This document shows positions 6,862 through 13,375 of a DNA stretch of 18,326 nucleotides, piece by piece. Source of the stretch: an uncultured cyanobacterium (GTDB taxonomy: Bacteria; Cyanobacteriota; Vampirovibrionia; Gastranaerophilales; Gastranaerophilaceae); NCBI GenBank assembly GCA_945836835.1, contig CAMAML010000004.1, positions 1 to 18,326 of the forward strand, in the 5' to 3' direction. Under the pieces are notes generated by a model that worked only from the letters and a program-made list of their open reading frames with translations, made no database searches and had not been told where the DNA came from. Position numbers and translations under genes: made by a program. Each line of letters opens with the position of its first letter. Position 1 is the stretch's first letter.

Positions 6862-7821
6862 CTAGTCTTTTGCGTGACCTGCGGTACCCAATACATCTCT
6901 CATCTTGTGCATAACAAGTTCTTTTACGGCTGTTCTGCCCGGACCCATGTATTCACGCGGGTCGAATTTTTCAGGGTGTTCGATGAAAAATTCTCTGATA
7001 GTAGAAGTCATAGCCAATCTCAAGTCGGTGTCGATGTTGATTTTAGCGACCCCGTGCTTAGATGCGTAGTTAAGCATTTCTTCAGGAACGCCTTGAGCGT
7101 CAGGCAAGTTTCCGCCGTATTTGTTGCACTTGTCAACGAGTTCTTTCGGAACGGATGAAGAACCGTGAAGAACGATAGGATAATCGCCGAAACCTGCTTC
7201 TTTCAAAGCGTCTTTGATTTCTTTCAATCTTTCAAAGTCTAATTTTGCTTCGCCCTTGAATTTGTAAGCACCGTGAGATGTTCCGATAGCGATAGCCAAA
7301 GAGTCACAACCTGTTTGTTTTACAAACTCAACCGCTTCTTTAACGTTAGTGTATTTAGCGTCTTTAGCATCAACGTTAACGTCATCTTCAACGCCTGCCA
7401 ATTTACCGAGTTCAGCCTCAACGGAAACCCCTCTTTCATGAGCGTATTCAACGACTTTCTTTGTAAGTGCTACGTTTTCTTCAAACGGAAATCTCGAACC
7501 GTCGATCATGACAGACGAGAACCCGCCGTCGATACAAGATTTACAAATTTCAAAATCGGCACCGTGATCCAAGTGCAAAGCGATAGGTACGGTAGTCGTA
7601 GCCAAAGCAGCTTCAACCAACTTGATAAGGTAAGTTTGGTTAGCATATTTTCTTGCACCTGCAGAAACCTGCAAAATGATAGGTGATTGAGTTTCTTCGG
7701 CAGCTTCCGCAATACCTTGCAAGATTTCCATGTTGTTAACGTTGTAAGCCCCGATGGCATAACCGCCCGCAAGAGCTTTTCTGAACATTTCTCCTGTTCC
7801 TACTAATTTTCTTTCACTCAT
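6862..7821 (-). CDS. fbaA: Class II fructose-1,6-bisphosphate aldolase
   Basis: A zinc-dependent aldolase that cleaves fructose-1,6-bisphosphate to dihydroxyacetone phosphate and glyceraldehyde-3-phosphate in cytoplasmic glycolysis/gluconeogenesis. Visible signatures are YAIGAYNVNN (21-30), HLDHG with the catalytic Asp85 and zinc ligand His86, VMIDGS, the AELGKLAG acidic segment, GTSHGAYK (His183) and LHGSS (His219). The 319-residue length fits this class. The start at 7821 (MSERKLVG) is set by AAGGAG about 8 nt upstream. A longer open frame to 7926 would add 35 non-homologous residues across the promoter and is rejected. Glycine codons are mostly GGT/GGC/GGA, the high-expression pattern. It is divergent from padR and ends at the shared terminator. 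A tagatose-bisphosphate aldolase is the main alternative in this family. Confidence 0.95.
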   Translation of the reverse strand: MSERKLVGTGEMFRKALAGGYAIGAYNVNNMEILQGIAEAAEETQSPIILQVSAGARKYANQTYLIKLVEAALATTTVPIALHLDHGADFEICKSCIDGGFSSVMIDGSRFPFEENVALTKKVVEYAHERGVSVEAELGKLAGVEDDVNVDAKDAKYTNVKEAVEFVKQTGCDSLAIAIGTSHGAYKFKGEAKLDFERLKEIKDALKEAGFGDYPIVLHGSSSVPKELVDKCNKYGGNLPDAQGVPEEMLNYASKHGVAKINIDTDLRLAMTSTIREFFIEHPEKFDPREYMGPGRTAVKELVMHKMRDVLGTAGHAKD

Positions 7822-7864
7822 GTGAGTTCTCCTTCTTTTTTGTAATAATATTACACACAATAAA

Positions 7865-7891
7865 AATATAACAAACAAAAGAATATTACAA
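7865..7891 (-). promoter_or_regulatory. Weak candidate promoter for fbaA
   Basis: On the minus strand, TTGTAA (7886-7891) and TATATT (7865-7870) are separated by only 15 bp. The expected start near 7858 gives a leader of about 37 nt containing AAGGAG. Other AT-rich placements are possible. Confidence 0.3.
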
Positions 7892-7935
7892 GTTTGGGTT
7901 TTGCAGGGGGCCGGGAGCAGAAGCATGAGCGAAGA

Positions 7936-7954
7936 AAAGTTTTTCCGAAACTTT
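7936..7954. promoter_or_regulatory. Candidate operator dyad upstream of padR
   Basis: AAAGTTT (7936-7942) and AAACTTT (7948-7954) form a perfect 7-bp dyad around 5 nt. The sequence CCGAAACTTTGG (7945-7956) recurs nearly exactly as CCGAAAACTGTGG (7976-7988), directly against the padR -10. PadR regulators usually bind dyads in their own promoter, so autoregulation is plausible but inferred. Confidence 0.35.
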
Positions 7955-7965
7955 GGGGGCGGGGT

Positions 7966-7994
7966 TTTACAAATCCCGAAAACTGTGGTATAAT
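7966..7994 (+). promoter_or_regulatory. Promoter of padR, predicted leaderless
   Basis: TTTACA (7966-7971), a 17-bp spacer and a perfect TATAAT (7989-7994) preceded by TGG (extended -10). Exactly six bases then precede the ATG at 8001, so +1 should be the A of the start codon. There is no Shine-Dalgarno. Confidence 0.75.
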
Positions 7995-8000
7995 CGGCGT

Positions 8001-8528
8001 ATGAATGATATACTAATTCTGTACGTACTTTTAAGAAGAGAGTTTACGATGTACGCAATCGCAAAGGAAATCTCGACGCGGTTTGCACCGTACACCGTAC
8101 CGAGTTTCGGTGCAATAAAACCTGCCCTCAGACGACTTGAGGAAAAAGAGTTCATCACCTCGTCAAAGGTCATGTCCGAAGGCGGTCGTCCTTCGGTTTA
8201 CTATTCGCTCACCCCGAAAGGAAGAAAAGGGCTTGCGGCTCTTATTCTTGAGCCGCTTACGGAAAACCCGCTCCAGTTCATCCCAAACGCAAAAATAAGG
8301 TTATCCGTTGCGGATATTCTGACGCCTGAAGAGCGGGGACAACTTTTTTTGCACCTCAAAACCCTTGCCCTGACGTTTAAGCGGGCTGCTGAAGGTGTTT
8401 TAGAGAATGAGTATATCCAAACCAATTTTTATCAGCGAATTTTGCTTGACAATACGGCGGTAGAATACAATAATTTGATGAATGTTATAGAAGGATTTGA
8501 AAAAGACAATGCCCGCAACAGTAAATAA
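8001..8528 (+). CDS. PadR-family transcriptional regulator
   Basis: The 175-residue protein has an N-terminal PadR winged helix (about 1-85): MYAIAKEISTRFAPYTVPSFG, then AIKPALRRLEEKEFI, and a wing ending RPSVYYSLTPKGRKGL. The helical C-terminal half (about 100-170) matches the PadR dimerisation region. Family members are cytoplasmic repressors, often responding to a small molecule and regulating a neighbouring gene and themselves. The ATG at 8001 was chosen because the fold begins there and the promoter lies immediately upstream; a longer open frame from 7953 overlaps the promoter. It overlaps the DUF512 gene by 20 nt, so the two are probably translationally coupled. The effector is unknown. 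Confidence 0.88.
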   Translation: MNDILILYVLLRREFTMYAIAKEISTRFAPYTVPSFGAIKPALRRLEEKEFITSSKVMSEGGRPSVYYSLTPKGRKGLAALILEPLTENPLQFIPNAKIRLSVADILTPEERGQLFLHLKTLALTFKRAAEGVLENEYIQTNFYQRILLDNTAVEYNNLMNVIEGFEKDNARNSK

Positions 8529-9780
8529 AGTTATCGAAAACTCCATAGCCGAAGAATTGGAAATCGAGGCGGGCGACGAGGTTCTCTCGATTGACGAATG
8601 CCCCATGCAGGATATGATCGACTACAATTTTATGTGCAAAACCGATTTTTTGACCCTCGAAGTTAAGAAGAAAAACGGCGAAGTTGAAGTTATTGAGATT
8701 GAAAAAGATTTTGACGAAGATTTGGGGATAGTCTTTGAGAGTGCGGTCTTTGACAGGGTGAAACCTTGTCTTAACCACTGTATCTTTTGTTTTGTCGACC
8801 AGCAACCGAAGGGGTTAAGGGATACGCTTTACGTGAAGGATGACGATTACAGGCTGTCGTATTTGCAAGGGACGTATATTACGCTCACAAACCTTACGGA
8901 GAAGGACAAAGAGCGGATTTGTCGTATGCACTTGGGACCTTTTTACGTGTCGGTTCACACGACAAACCCCGAACTGAGGGTAAAAATGCTCAGAAACCCG
9001 AACGCAGGCAGGGCATTGGACAATTTGCAGTGGTTTCGGAAAAACAAAATCCCGTTCCATGCACAAATCGTTCTTTGTCCGGGAATTAACGACGGGGTCG
9101 AGCTTGAGCGAACCTTGTCCGACCTTGAAAAACTTAAAAACACCGTATTGTCGATAGCGATTGTCCCCGTGGGGATTACGAGATTTCGGGAAGAAAGTTT
9201 AAGACAGGTTGATAAGGAGTGTGCAAAACGCACGATAGAGATTGCGTCGAAGTATAAGAAGGCGTGCTGTTCGGACGAATTCTTTTTGATAGCGGAAGAG
9301 GAAATTCCGCCCGCAAAGTATTACGGCAAGTTTTCGCAGCTTGACGACGGGGTCGGCTCGTTGAGGTTTTTAGCGGAAGATTTTAAAAAACTGGATTTCC
9401 CGAAAGAGATTTCTAATCAGAAGAAAATACTTTTTGCGACCTCGGTTGCGGCGTATCGAACGGTTGAAAAAATCGGGGAAGAGTTGAGCAAAAAAGTCAA
9501 GAACCTCTCCGTTGAAACGGTTGCGGTACGATCAAATTACTGGGGGAAGGATATAACGGTTGCAGGACTAATTACTACGGACGACTTAATACGGGACGTG
9601 AAGGACAAAGACTGCGATGTTGTCGTAATCCCGTCGGTAATGCTCAGACCTTATACGGAAAAGTTTTTGGACGGCAAGGACTTGAATTTTGTAAAACAAG
9701 CAACGGGCAAAGCGTTTTTTGTCGTGAAGAATGTTTATTCGATGAAAGAAGTCGGCGACCTGCTGAACACCTGGCGGTAG
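8509..9780 (+). CDS. DUF512 radical-SAM protein with N-terminal PDZ-like domain
   Basis: The 423-residue protein starts with a PDZ-like segment (about 1-60: VNKVIENSIAEELEIEAGDEV). A CX3CX2C iron-sulfur motif follows, Cys87, Cys91 and Cys94 in CLNHCIFCF, and then the family-diagnostic VDQQPKGLRDTLYVKDDDYR and LSYLQGTYITLTN. The C-terminal part (about 250-420) corresponds to DUF512. The CX3CX2C triad is the radical-SAM cluster site; the reaction of this family is not known to me. Cyanobacterial members have been described as a putative FeS oxidoreductase. The start ATG 8509 has AAGGA 13 nt upstream; a TTG at 8497 is possible but touches that motif. It overlaps padR by 20 nt. No clear terminator follows. 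Confidence 0.88.
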   Translation: MPATVNKVIENSIAEELEIEAGDEVLSIDECPMQDMIDYNFMCKTDFLTLEVKKKNGEVEVIEIEKDFDEDLGIVFESAVFDRVKPCLNHCIFCFVDQQPKGLRDTLYVKDDDYRLSYLQGTYITLTNLTEKDKERICRMHLGPFYVSVHTTNPELRVKMLRNPNAGRALDNLQWFRKNKIPFHAQIVLCPGINDGVELERTLSDLEKLKNTVLSIAIVPVGITRFREESLRQVDKECAKRTIEIASKYKKACCSDEFFLIAEEEIPPAKYYGKFSQLDDGVGSLRFLAEDFKKLDFPKEISNQKKILFATSVAAYRTVEKIGEELSKKVKNLSVETVAVRSNYWGKDITVAGLITTDDLIRDVKDKDCDVVVIPSVMLRPYTEKFLDGKDLNFVKQATGKAFFVVKNVYSMKEVGDLLNTWR

Positions 9781-9870
9781 AGGGGGATTGCGTATATAAG
9801 GGGCTTTTAACGTTCATTTTGGCGTCACACAACTTCCCTCAGCCTTAAGTCACTACACAAGTACACCCTA

Positions 9871-9892
9871 CGTCCGCTACTCGTTACGGACG
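9871..9892. repeat. Hairpin overlapping the stop codon of the small HTH gene
   Basis: CGTCCG (9871-9876) and CGGACG (9887-9892) form a 6-bp GC-rich stem with a 10-nt loop covering the TAG at 9877-9879 (minus strand). No U-run follows, so it is not a typical intrinsic terminator. Confidence 0.5.
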
Positions 9893-10086
9893 AACTCAAT
9901 ATGGTATCCCAGCACATCCAATATCTGTTCTACCTCTTCAAACTTTATGGTGTTTCGCCTTATTTTATTAGTAATATTGTTTCCTATCACACTCTTGCCC
10001 GTGCGTTCGGTTAAAACGGCACATACATGCTTCAATGTAGTGCCATTTTGGGCTATTAAACTCTTTAATTCGTTACGTATATTCAT
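9877..10086 (-). CDS. Small helix-turn-helix DNA-binding protein
   Basis: The 69-residue protein reads as a single Xre/lambda-repressor-like HTH domain: a first helix NIRNELKSLIAQNGTTL, a turn/recognition region around VCAVLTERTGKSVIGNN, then NKIRRNTIKFEEVEQILDVL with the final strand YHIEFVRNE. It resembles stand-alone HTH proteins found in gut bacteria, whose targets are mostly unknown. There is no second domain. The ATG at 10086 lacks a Shine-Dalgarno; TATAAT lies exactly 6 nt upstream, predicting a leaderless mRNA. It is divergent from the pilin-like gene and shares its 130-bp control region, which contains a 36-bp palindrome. That makes it a candidate regulator of the pilin gene, by position only. 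Confidence 0.78.
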   Translation of the reverse strand: MNIRNELKSLIAQNGTTLKHVCAVLTERTGKSVIGNNITNKIRRNTIKFEEVEQILDVLGYHIEFVRNE

Positions 10087-10092
10087 TTATTT

Positions 10093-10098
10093 ATTATA
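10093..10098 (-). promoter_or_regulatory. -10 element of the small HTH gene, predicted leaderless
   Basis: A perfect TATAAT on the minus strand is followed by six bases and the ATG at 10086. At 17-bp spacing the -35 is poor (TATGCA), so an activator or another sigma preference may be involved. Confidence 0.5.
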
Positions 10099-10105
10099 CA
10101 AGCAC

Positions 10106-10134
10106 TTGACAATTTTGCATAATCATGATATAAT
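10106..10134 (+). promoter_or_regulatory. Fully consensus sigma70 promoter of the pilin-like gene
   Basis: TTGACA (10106-10111), a 17-bp spacer and TATAAT (10129-10134) match the consensus at all 12 positions with optimal spacing. The expected start is near 10141, inside the following palindrome. The leader is about 76 nt. Confidence 0.85.
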
Positions 10135-10170
10135 CAAACTATAATGCAATATTTATTGTATTATAGTTTG
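10135..10170. repeat. 36-bp palindrome at the predicted transcription start
   Basis: The arms 10135-10151 and 10154-10170 are complementary at 16 of 17 positions; the exception is G-T, which pairs as G-U in RNA. A 2-bp centre separates them. It contains a TATAAT on each strand (10140-10145 plus, 10160-10165 minus). It could be an operator for a dimeric repressor such as the divergent HTH protein, or a 5'-end hairpin of the pilin mRNA. Confidence 0.8.
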
Positions 10171-10216
10171 TTATAGTAAAAGAATTGGCACGAGAAGTTG
10201 CCGGAAAGGGTATGAA

Positions 10217-10867
10217 ATGGACAGCAGAAAGATTTCGAAATCAGCATTCACCTTAGCAGAAGTTCTTATCACATTGGGTATCATCGGCGTAGTAGCCGCA
10301 ATGACGATGCCTACGTTGTTGAACTCGACACAAGGTGCACAGTACAGAACGGCTTACAAAAAGGCGTTATCGGTATTGTCACAAGCAATCGTATTGAACG
10401 TAGCACTTGACGACTACGACACATCACAAACCACTGCGACAGCTACAACTGATACGGGGGCAACATTGTACAACTTATTTAAGAACAGAATGAACGTAGT
10501 TGCAACCAACGGACAAGGCTGGGCAGTCGGGACACTAGCTGAAGGTGTAGCAGCAGGATCTGAGGGAGATACAAGAGTTAAATTTGGTGACAGTGCAACC
10601 TCTAACTATACATTCTTCTTTAACGACGGTATTGTATTGACATTCAAGAATGATGAAAAAGGTTGTACAGACGCAAAACCTTGTAAAGGTGTTATTGACG
10701 TAAACGGAAACAAGAACCCTAACAAAGTTGTTTCATGTGACGGAACGACAACAGGTACATCTTGTTCGGTTGACAGCCCGACAGACGTATATCCTATCAG
10801 ATTTGTCGGACAATCGATATATCCGAACTCGGACGCAGCAAGAGCGGTTATGTATTCGGGCAAATAA
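10217..10867 (+). CDS. Type IV pilin-like protein (prepilin-type N-terminal domain)
   Basis: A 216-residue protein with a short basic leader (MDSRKISKSA), a predicted prepilin peptidase cut at Ala10|Phe11, and then the hydrophobic helix FTLAEVLITLGIIGVVAAMT with the conserved Glu at mature position 5. The rest (about 40-216) is a globular domain rich in Thr, Asp and Gly, with four cysteines in the last third (CTDAKPC and later SCDG and SCSVD) that may form disulfides. Such proteins are major or minor pilins or pseudopilins. A leader ending in Ala rather than Gly fits the Gastranaerophilales type. The start at 10217 has AAAGGG 6 nt upstream. It is monocistronic, with a consensus promoter, a strong terminator and mostly GGT/GGA glycine codons, which suggests abundant expression. 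No assembly genes are in the window. Confidence 0.92.
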   Translation: MDSRKISKSAFTLAEVLITLGIIGVVAAMTMPTLLNSTQGAQYRTAYKKALSVLSQAIVLNVALDDYDTSQTTATATTDTGATLYNLFKNRMNVVATNGQGWAVGTLAEGVAAGSEGDTRVKFGDSATSNYTFFFNDGIVLTFKNDEKGCTDAKPCKGVIDVNGNKNPNKVVSCDGTTTGTSCSVDSPTDVYPIRFVGQSIYPNSDAARAVMYSGK

Positions 10868-10892
10868 TGACAAAAAAATTTACGATATCTTC

Positions 10893-10929
10893 GAGCGAAT
10901 CCTGTCCTTTCTGGATTCGCTCTTTTTTT
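10893..10929 (+). terminator. Intrinsic terminator of the pilin-like gene
   Basis: A perfect 10-bp stem GAGCGAATCC/GGATTCGCTC (10893-10902, 10913-10922) with a 10-nt loop is followed by seven T. It lies 26 nt after the pilin stop. Confidence 0.95.
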
Positions 10930-11114
10930 ATTTTTCTGAACTCATAATCTTTGTCCGTACCCTCACCACAAAATGTAAACTTTTGTAACAAAAGCTTGAG
11001 TATGACGCAATTATATACTTCAAAAATACTTTATATAAATATAAGCAATAACGAATTAAATAACACGAGATTTATAAACACACTACTACTACACACTAAC
11101 CTTCTACACACACG
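10930..11114. other. AT-rich gene-less spacer between pilin and lemA terminators
   Basis: No credible protein gene is present; open frames here lack ribosome sites and run through hairpins. Visible structure: a 7-bp dyad CTTTTGT-A-ACAAAAG (10980-10994), AT-rich -10-like hexamers around 11014-11045 without partner -35s, and a C/A-rich stretch (about 11080-11112). Because a separate plus-strand terminator closes the stretch at 11115, a small RNA is possible, but I see no convincing promoter. Confidence 0.35.
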
Positions 11115-11140
11115 AGGAATCCACAAAAGATTCCTTTTTT
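11115..11140 (+). terminator. Second plus-strand terminator-like hairpin
   Basis: AGGAATC (11115-11121) pairs with GATTCCT (11129-11135) around CACAAAA, and six T follow (11135-11140). It lies about 190 nt beyond the pilin terminator, so it is either a back-up or the end of an unrecognised short transcript. Confidence 0.65.
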
Positions 11141-11155
11141 ATTATGCTTTTGGAG

Positions 11156-11199
11156 AAAAACGAAGAGAGCTTGCGGTTAGCTATACACCCGCAAGCTCT
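11156..11199 (-). terminator. Terminator of lemA
   Basis: An 11-bp stem (11166-11176 with 11189-11199) with a 12-nt loop lies just after the lemA stop on the minus strand. A short T-run (five T at 11156-11160) follows five bases beyond the stem. Confidence 0.75.
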
Positions 11200-11223
11200 A
11201 CCTCCATAGAGTAAATCTATTTT

Positions 11224-11823
11224 TTATGAAAAATATTTTGACGCGTCAATGCGTTCTCTTTCGGCTTCGGCAGCTTCAAAGAACGGTGCCTGCTTGATAC
11301 CCAAAAGCAGTGCGACAAGTGACGTCGGGAAGATTTCCACTGCATTGTTTAATTCTTTTACCGCTGAGTTGTAAAATCTTCTTGCTGCTGCGATGTGTTC
11401 TTCCTGTTCCGAGTATGTTTGCATCGCTTGTATCATTGTTTGGTCGGATTTTAATTGCGGATAGTTTTCGACCGCAACTTTCAGCTGCCCCATTAAAGTG
11501 CTGATTTTGTTGTCCAATTCCATTTTTTGAGCCGCGTTCTCGTAACCTTGCGGCAACTCTGCCGCCTGAGCTCTGAGTCTTGTGATGTCCGTCAATAATC
11601 CGCGTTCGTGTTCCATAAATTTGTTTGCGATAAACAAAATATTCGGGATTAGGTCGTATCTCTTTTTCAACTGAACATCAATGCTTGAAAACGCCTCTTT
11701 CATATTATTCTTTTTGGTGATAACGCTAACGTATAATAGCCACAAAATAAATAGCACGACAATGGTGGTAATGATAAAGCCCGTGTTGCTTGTGAGCATG
11801 TACGGCACAAACTGTTTTTCCAT
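11224..11823 (-). CDS. lemA: LemA family protein
   Basis: The 199-residue protein has an N-terminal membrane segment (about 15-36: TGFIITTIVVLFILWLLYV) and a helical-bundle domain with the LemA hallmarks DVQLKKRYDLIPN, a following HE, ENYPQLKSDQT, RRFYNSAVKELNNAVEIFP and a late ALLLG. Family members are inner-membrane-anchored proteins of unclear biochemical role; many sit beside TPM-domain or protease genes, but none is here. The start at 11823 is fixed by AAAGGA 6 nt upstream. It has its own extended -10 promoter in the gap after trkH and its own terminator, so it appears monocistronic. Confidence 0.92.
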   Translation of the reverse strand: MEKQFVPYMLTSNTGFIITTIVVLFILWLLYVSVITKKNNMKEAFSSIDVQLKKRYDLIPNILFIANKFMEHERGLLTDITRLRAQAAELPQGYENAAQKMELDNKISTLMGQLKVAVENYPQLKSDQTMIQAMQTYSEQEEHIAAARRFYNSAVKELNNAVEIFPTSLVALLLGIKQAPFFEAAEAERERIDASKYFS

Positions 11824-11859
11824 CTTAAATCCTTTCTCTGTTCCCGAGTGTACCGTTTA

Positions 11860-11865
11860 AGTATA
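11860..11865 (-). promoter_or_regulatory. Extended -10 promoter of lemA
   Basis: On the minus strand TGG-TATACT forms an extended -10 (TATACT 11860-11865). The 17-bp upstream hexamer TTTTAA is a poor -35. The expected leader is about 30 nt and contains AAAGGA. Confidence 0.5.
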
Positions 11866-11911
11866 CCACTTTTTTTAAGAGTTTAAAATCGATTATTTGA
11901 AGGATTAAGAT

Positions 11912-13372
11912 TTATTTAAACGTCCAAAAATCTTTTTGGAACATAACCAAAAATGGTATCAATTCAAGCCTTCCGACGAGCATGTTAAAGATGATGATAA
12001 TTTTTGATACGACGTGAAGGTGGTTAAAAGACCCCATCGGACCTATTGCACCGAACCCGGGACCGACGTTGCCAAGCGACGTGATAGCGGAAGTCAGCCC
12101 GATTGTGTGGTTTTGCTCCAACAGGGTAAGCATGGTTGCGGTTACTCCAAAAATAAAGAAATAGAAGAACACAAAGATTACGACCTGCCGTATAACGTCT
12201 TGGGAAACCTTTACCCCGTCGATTTTGACGGGCAAGACGGCGTTCGGGTGCAGGATTTTTATAATCTCGTTTTTCATGTTTTTCAAAATCAAAAGCCACC
12301 TTGTCATCTTAATTCCACCGCCCGCAGAGCTTGCACAGGAGCCGAAGAACATCACGATGAACAGCAGAATTTGTGCCGAATACGTCCAGCCGTTAAAGTC
12401 GACGCTCGCAAACCCCGTCGAGGTCATAAGGCTTACGACCTGAAAAAATGCGTGCCGCAAGGACGCAAGCGTGTTATAGTCGTGAAAATGCACGAGCATA
12501 AACGAGATACACAGCGACATCCCGACCACTATATAAAAATACATCCGAAATTCGCTGCTCTTGAACAGCAAAAGCGGGTTCCTTTTTTCAAAAACTTCGT
12601 ATTGCAGGTTGAAACTTGCTCCCGCCAAAAACATAAACAACAAAATAACGGAAGTAACGTGCGGAAGGTGGTAGCCCATAATGCTTTCGGGATTAGGTGA
12701 AAACCCGCCCGCAGAAAGCGTTGACAAGGCGTTACAAACCGCATCGAAAATCGGCATCCCCAAAACTTTCAAAAGAACAACCAAAAGAACGGTCAGCCCG
12801 AAATAGAGTTTCCACAGGGTTGACGCAGTGTTGCGAACCCGTGGGGTAAACTTGTTTTCGGTAGGCCCCGGAGCTTCCGCAAAGAACATCTGACGTCCCG
12901 CAACCGCAAATTGAGGCAAAATAGCGATAAACAGGACGATAATCCCCAAACCGCCGAGCCACTGGGTAAAACTTCGCCAAAAGAAAAACGCTTTCGGGTA
13001 ATCAAAACTCGTCAAAATCGTTGCCCCCGTAGTCGTAATGCCCGAGGTCGACTCAAAAAACGCATCAATCAACGGCAAATTATAAAAAAGGTACGGGATT
13101 GTCCCGATAAGTGCAAACATTACCCATGAGACCGCGACAATGAACAGTGCCTCGGATTTTTTTATGTCGTTAAGGTTTTCTAGCTTGGTTGAGTCGGGGA
13201 CGAGTTTTCTCATCAAAATCCCGATGCCCGCCGAGATGACCGATGCACTTATATATGGAGTGAAAGACATGATGTCCTTGTCCAAAAGTGCTACCACAAG
13301 CGGCGCAAGAAGTACCAATGCGGTATACAGCATTACGGTACTAAGTGCATTAACCAAATAACTTAATCTCAT
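11912..13372 (-). CDS. trkH: TrkH/KtrB-family potassium uptake channel subunit
   Basis: An integral inner-membrane protein of 486 residues that conducts K+ (or K+/Na+) inward. The four pore loops of the family are all visible, each with its filter glycine: ITTTGAT (Gly116), LSAGGFS (Gly222), MTSTGFA (Gly320) and LGNVGPG (Gly434). About ten hydrophobic segments surround them, and the family C-terminus GRLELIPFLVMF is intact. The start is 3 nt after the trkA stop, so the two are tightly coupled, as expected for a channel and its nucleotide-binding gate. It is the last gene of the mtnP-yggT-trkA-trkH operon. No obvious hairpin terminator follows before the lemA promoter. Whether it behaves as TrkH or KtrB cannot be decided from motifs; the partner's double-RCK form favours Trk. 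Confidence 0.94.
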   Translation of the reverse strand: MRLSYLVNALSTVMLYTALVLLAPLVVALLDKDIMSFTPYISASVISAGIGILMRKLVPDSTKLENLNDIKKSEALFIVAVSWVMFALIGTIPYLFYNLPLIDAFFESTSGITTTGATILTSFDYPKAFFFWRSFTQWLGGLGIIVLFIAILPQFAVAGRQMFFAEAPGPTENKFTPRVRNTASTLWKLYFGLTVLLVVLLKVLGMPIFDAVCNALSTLSAGGFSPNPESIMGYHLPHVTSVILLFMFLAGASFNLQYEVFEKRNPLLLFKSSEFRMYFYIVVGMSLCISFMLVHFHDYNTLASLRHAFFQVVSLMTSTGFASVDFNGWTYSAQILLFIVMFFGSCASSAGGGIKMTRWLLILKNMKNEIIKILHPNAVLPVKIDGVKVSQDVIRQVVIFVFFYFFIFGVTATMLTLLEQNHTIGLTSAITSLGNVGPGFGAIGPMGSFNHLHVVSKIIIIFNMLVGRLELIPFLVMFQKDFWTFK

Positions 13373-13375
13373 ACC

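Noticed and set aside
7822..7926. 35-residue upstream extension of fbaA
   Set aside because: AAGGAG lies just before the ATG at 7821, the family N-terminus begins there, and the extension covers AT-rich promoter DNA.
7925..7993. 22-codon ORF (MSEEKFFRNFGGG...) upstream of padR with GGAG 9 nt before it
   Set aside because: It overlaps the padR promoter including the -10, so it would not be on the padR transcript, and no other promoter is evident.
8497..8508. TTG start for the DUF512 protein
   Set aside because: It is only 1 nt after AAGGA, too close for initiation; ATG 8509 fits the family N-terminus better, although its spacing (13 nt) is long.
10951..11214. 87-codon open frame in the pilin-lemA spacer
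   Set aside because: It begins at TTG without a ribosome site and runs through two terminator hairpins; low-complexity composition.
11881..11920. GTTTAAA/TTTAAAC pair after trkH as a terminator
   Set aside because: Weak AT-only self-complementary words with no GC stem or T-run in the right place.
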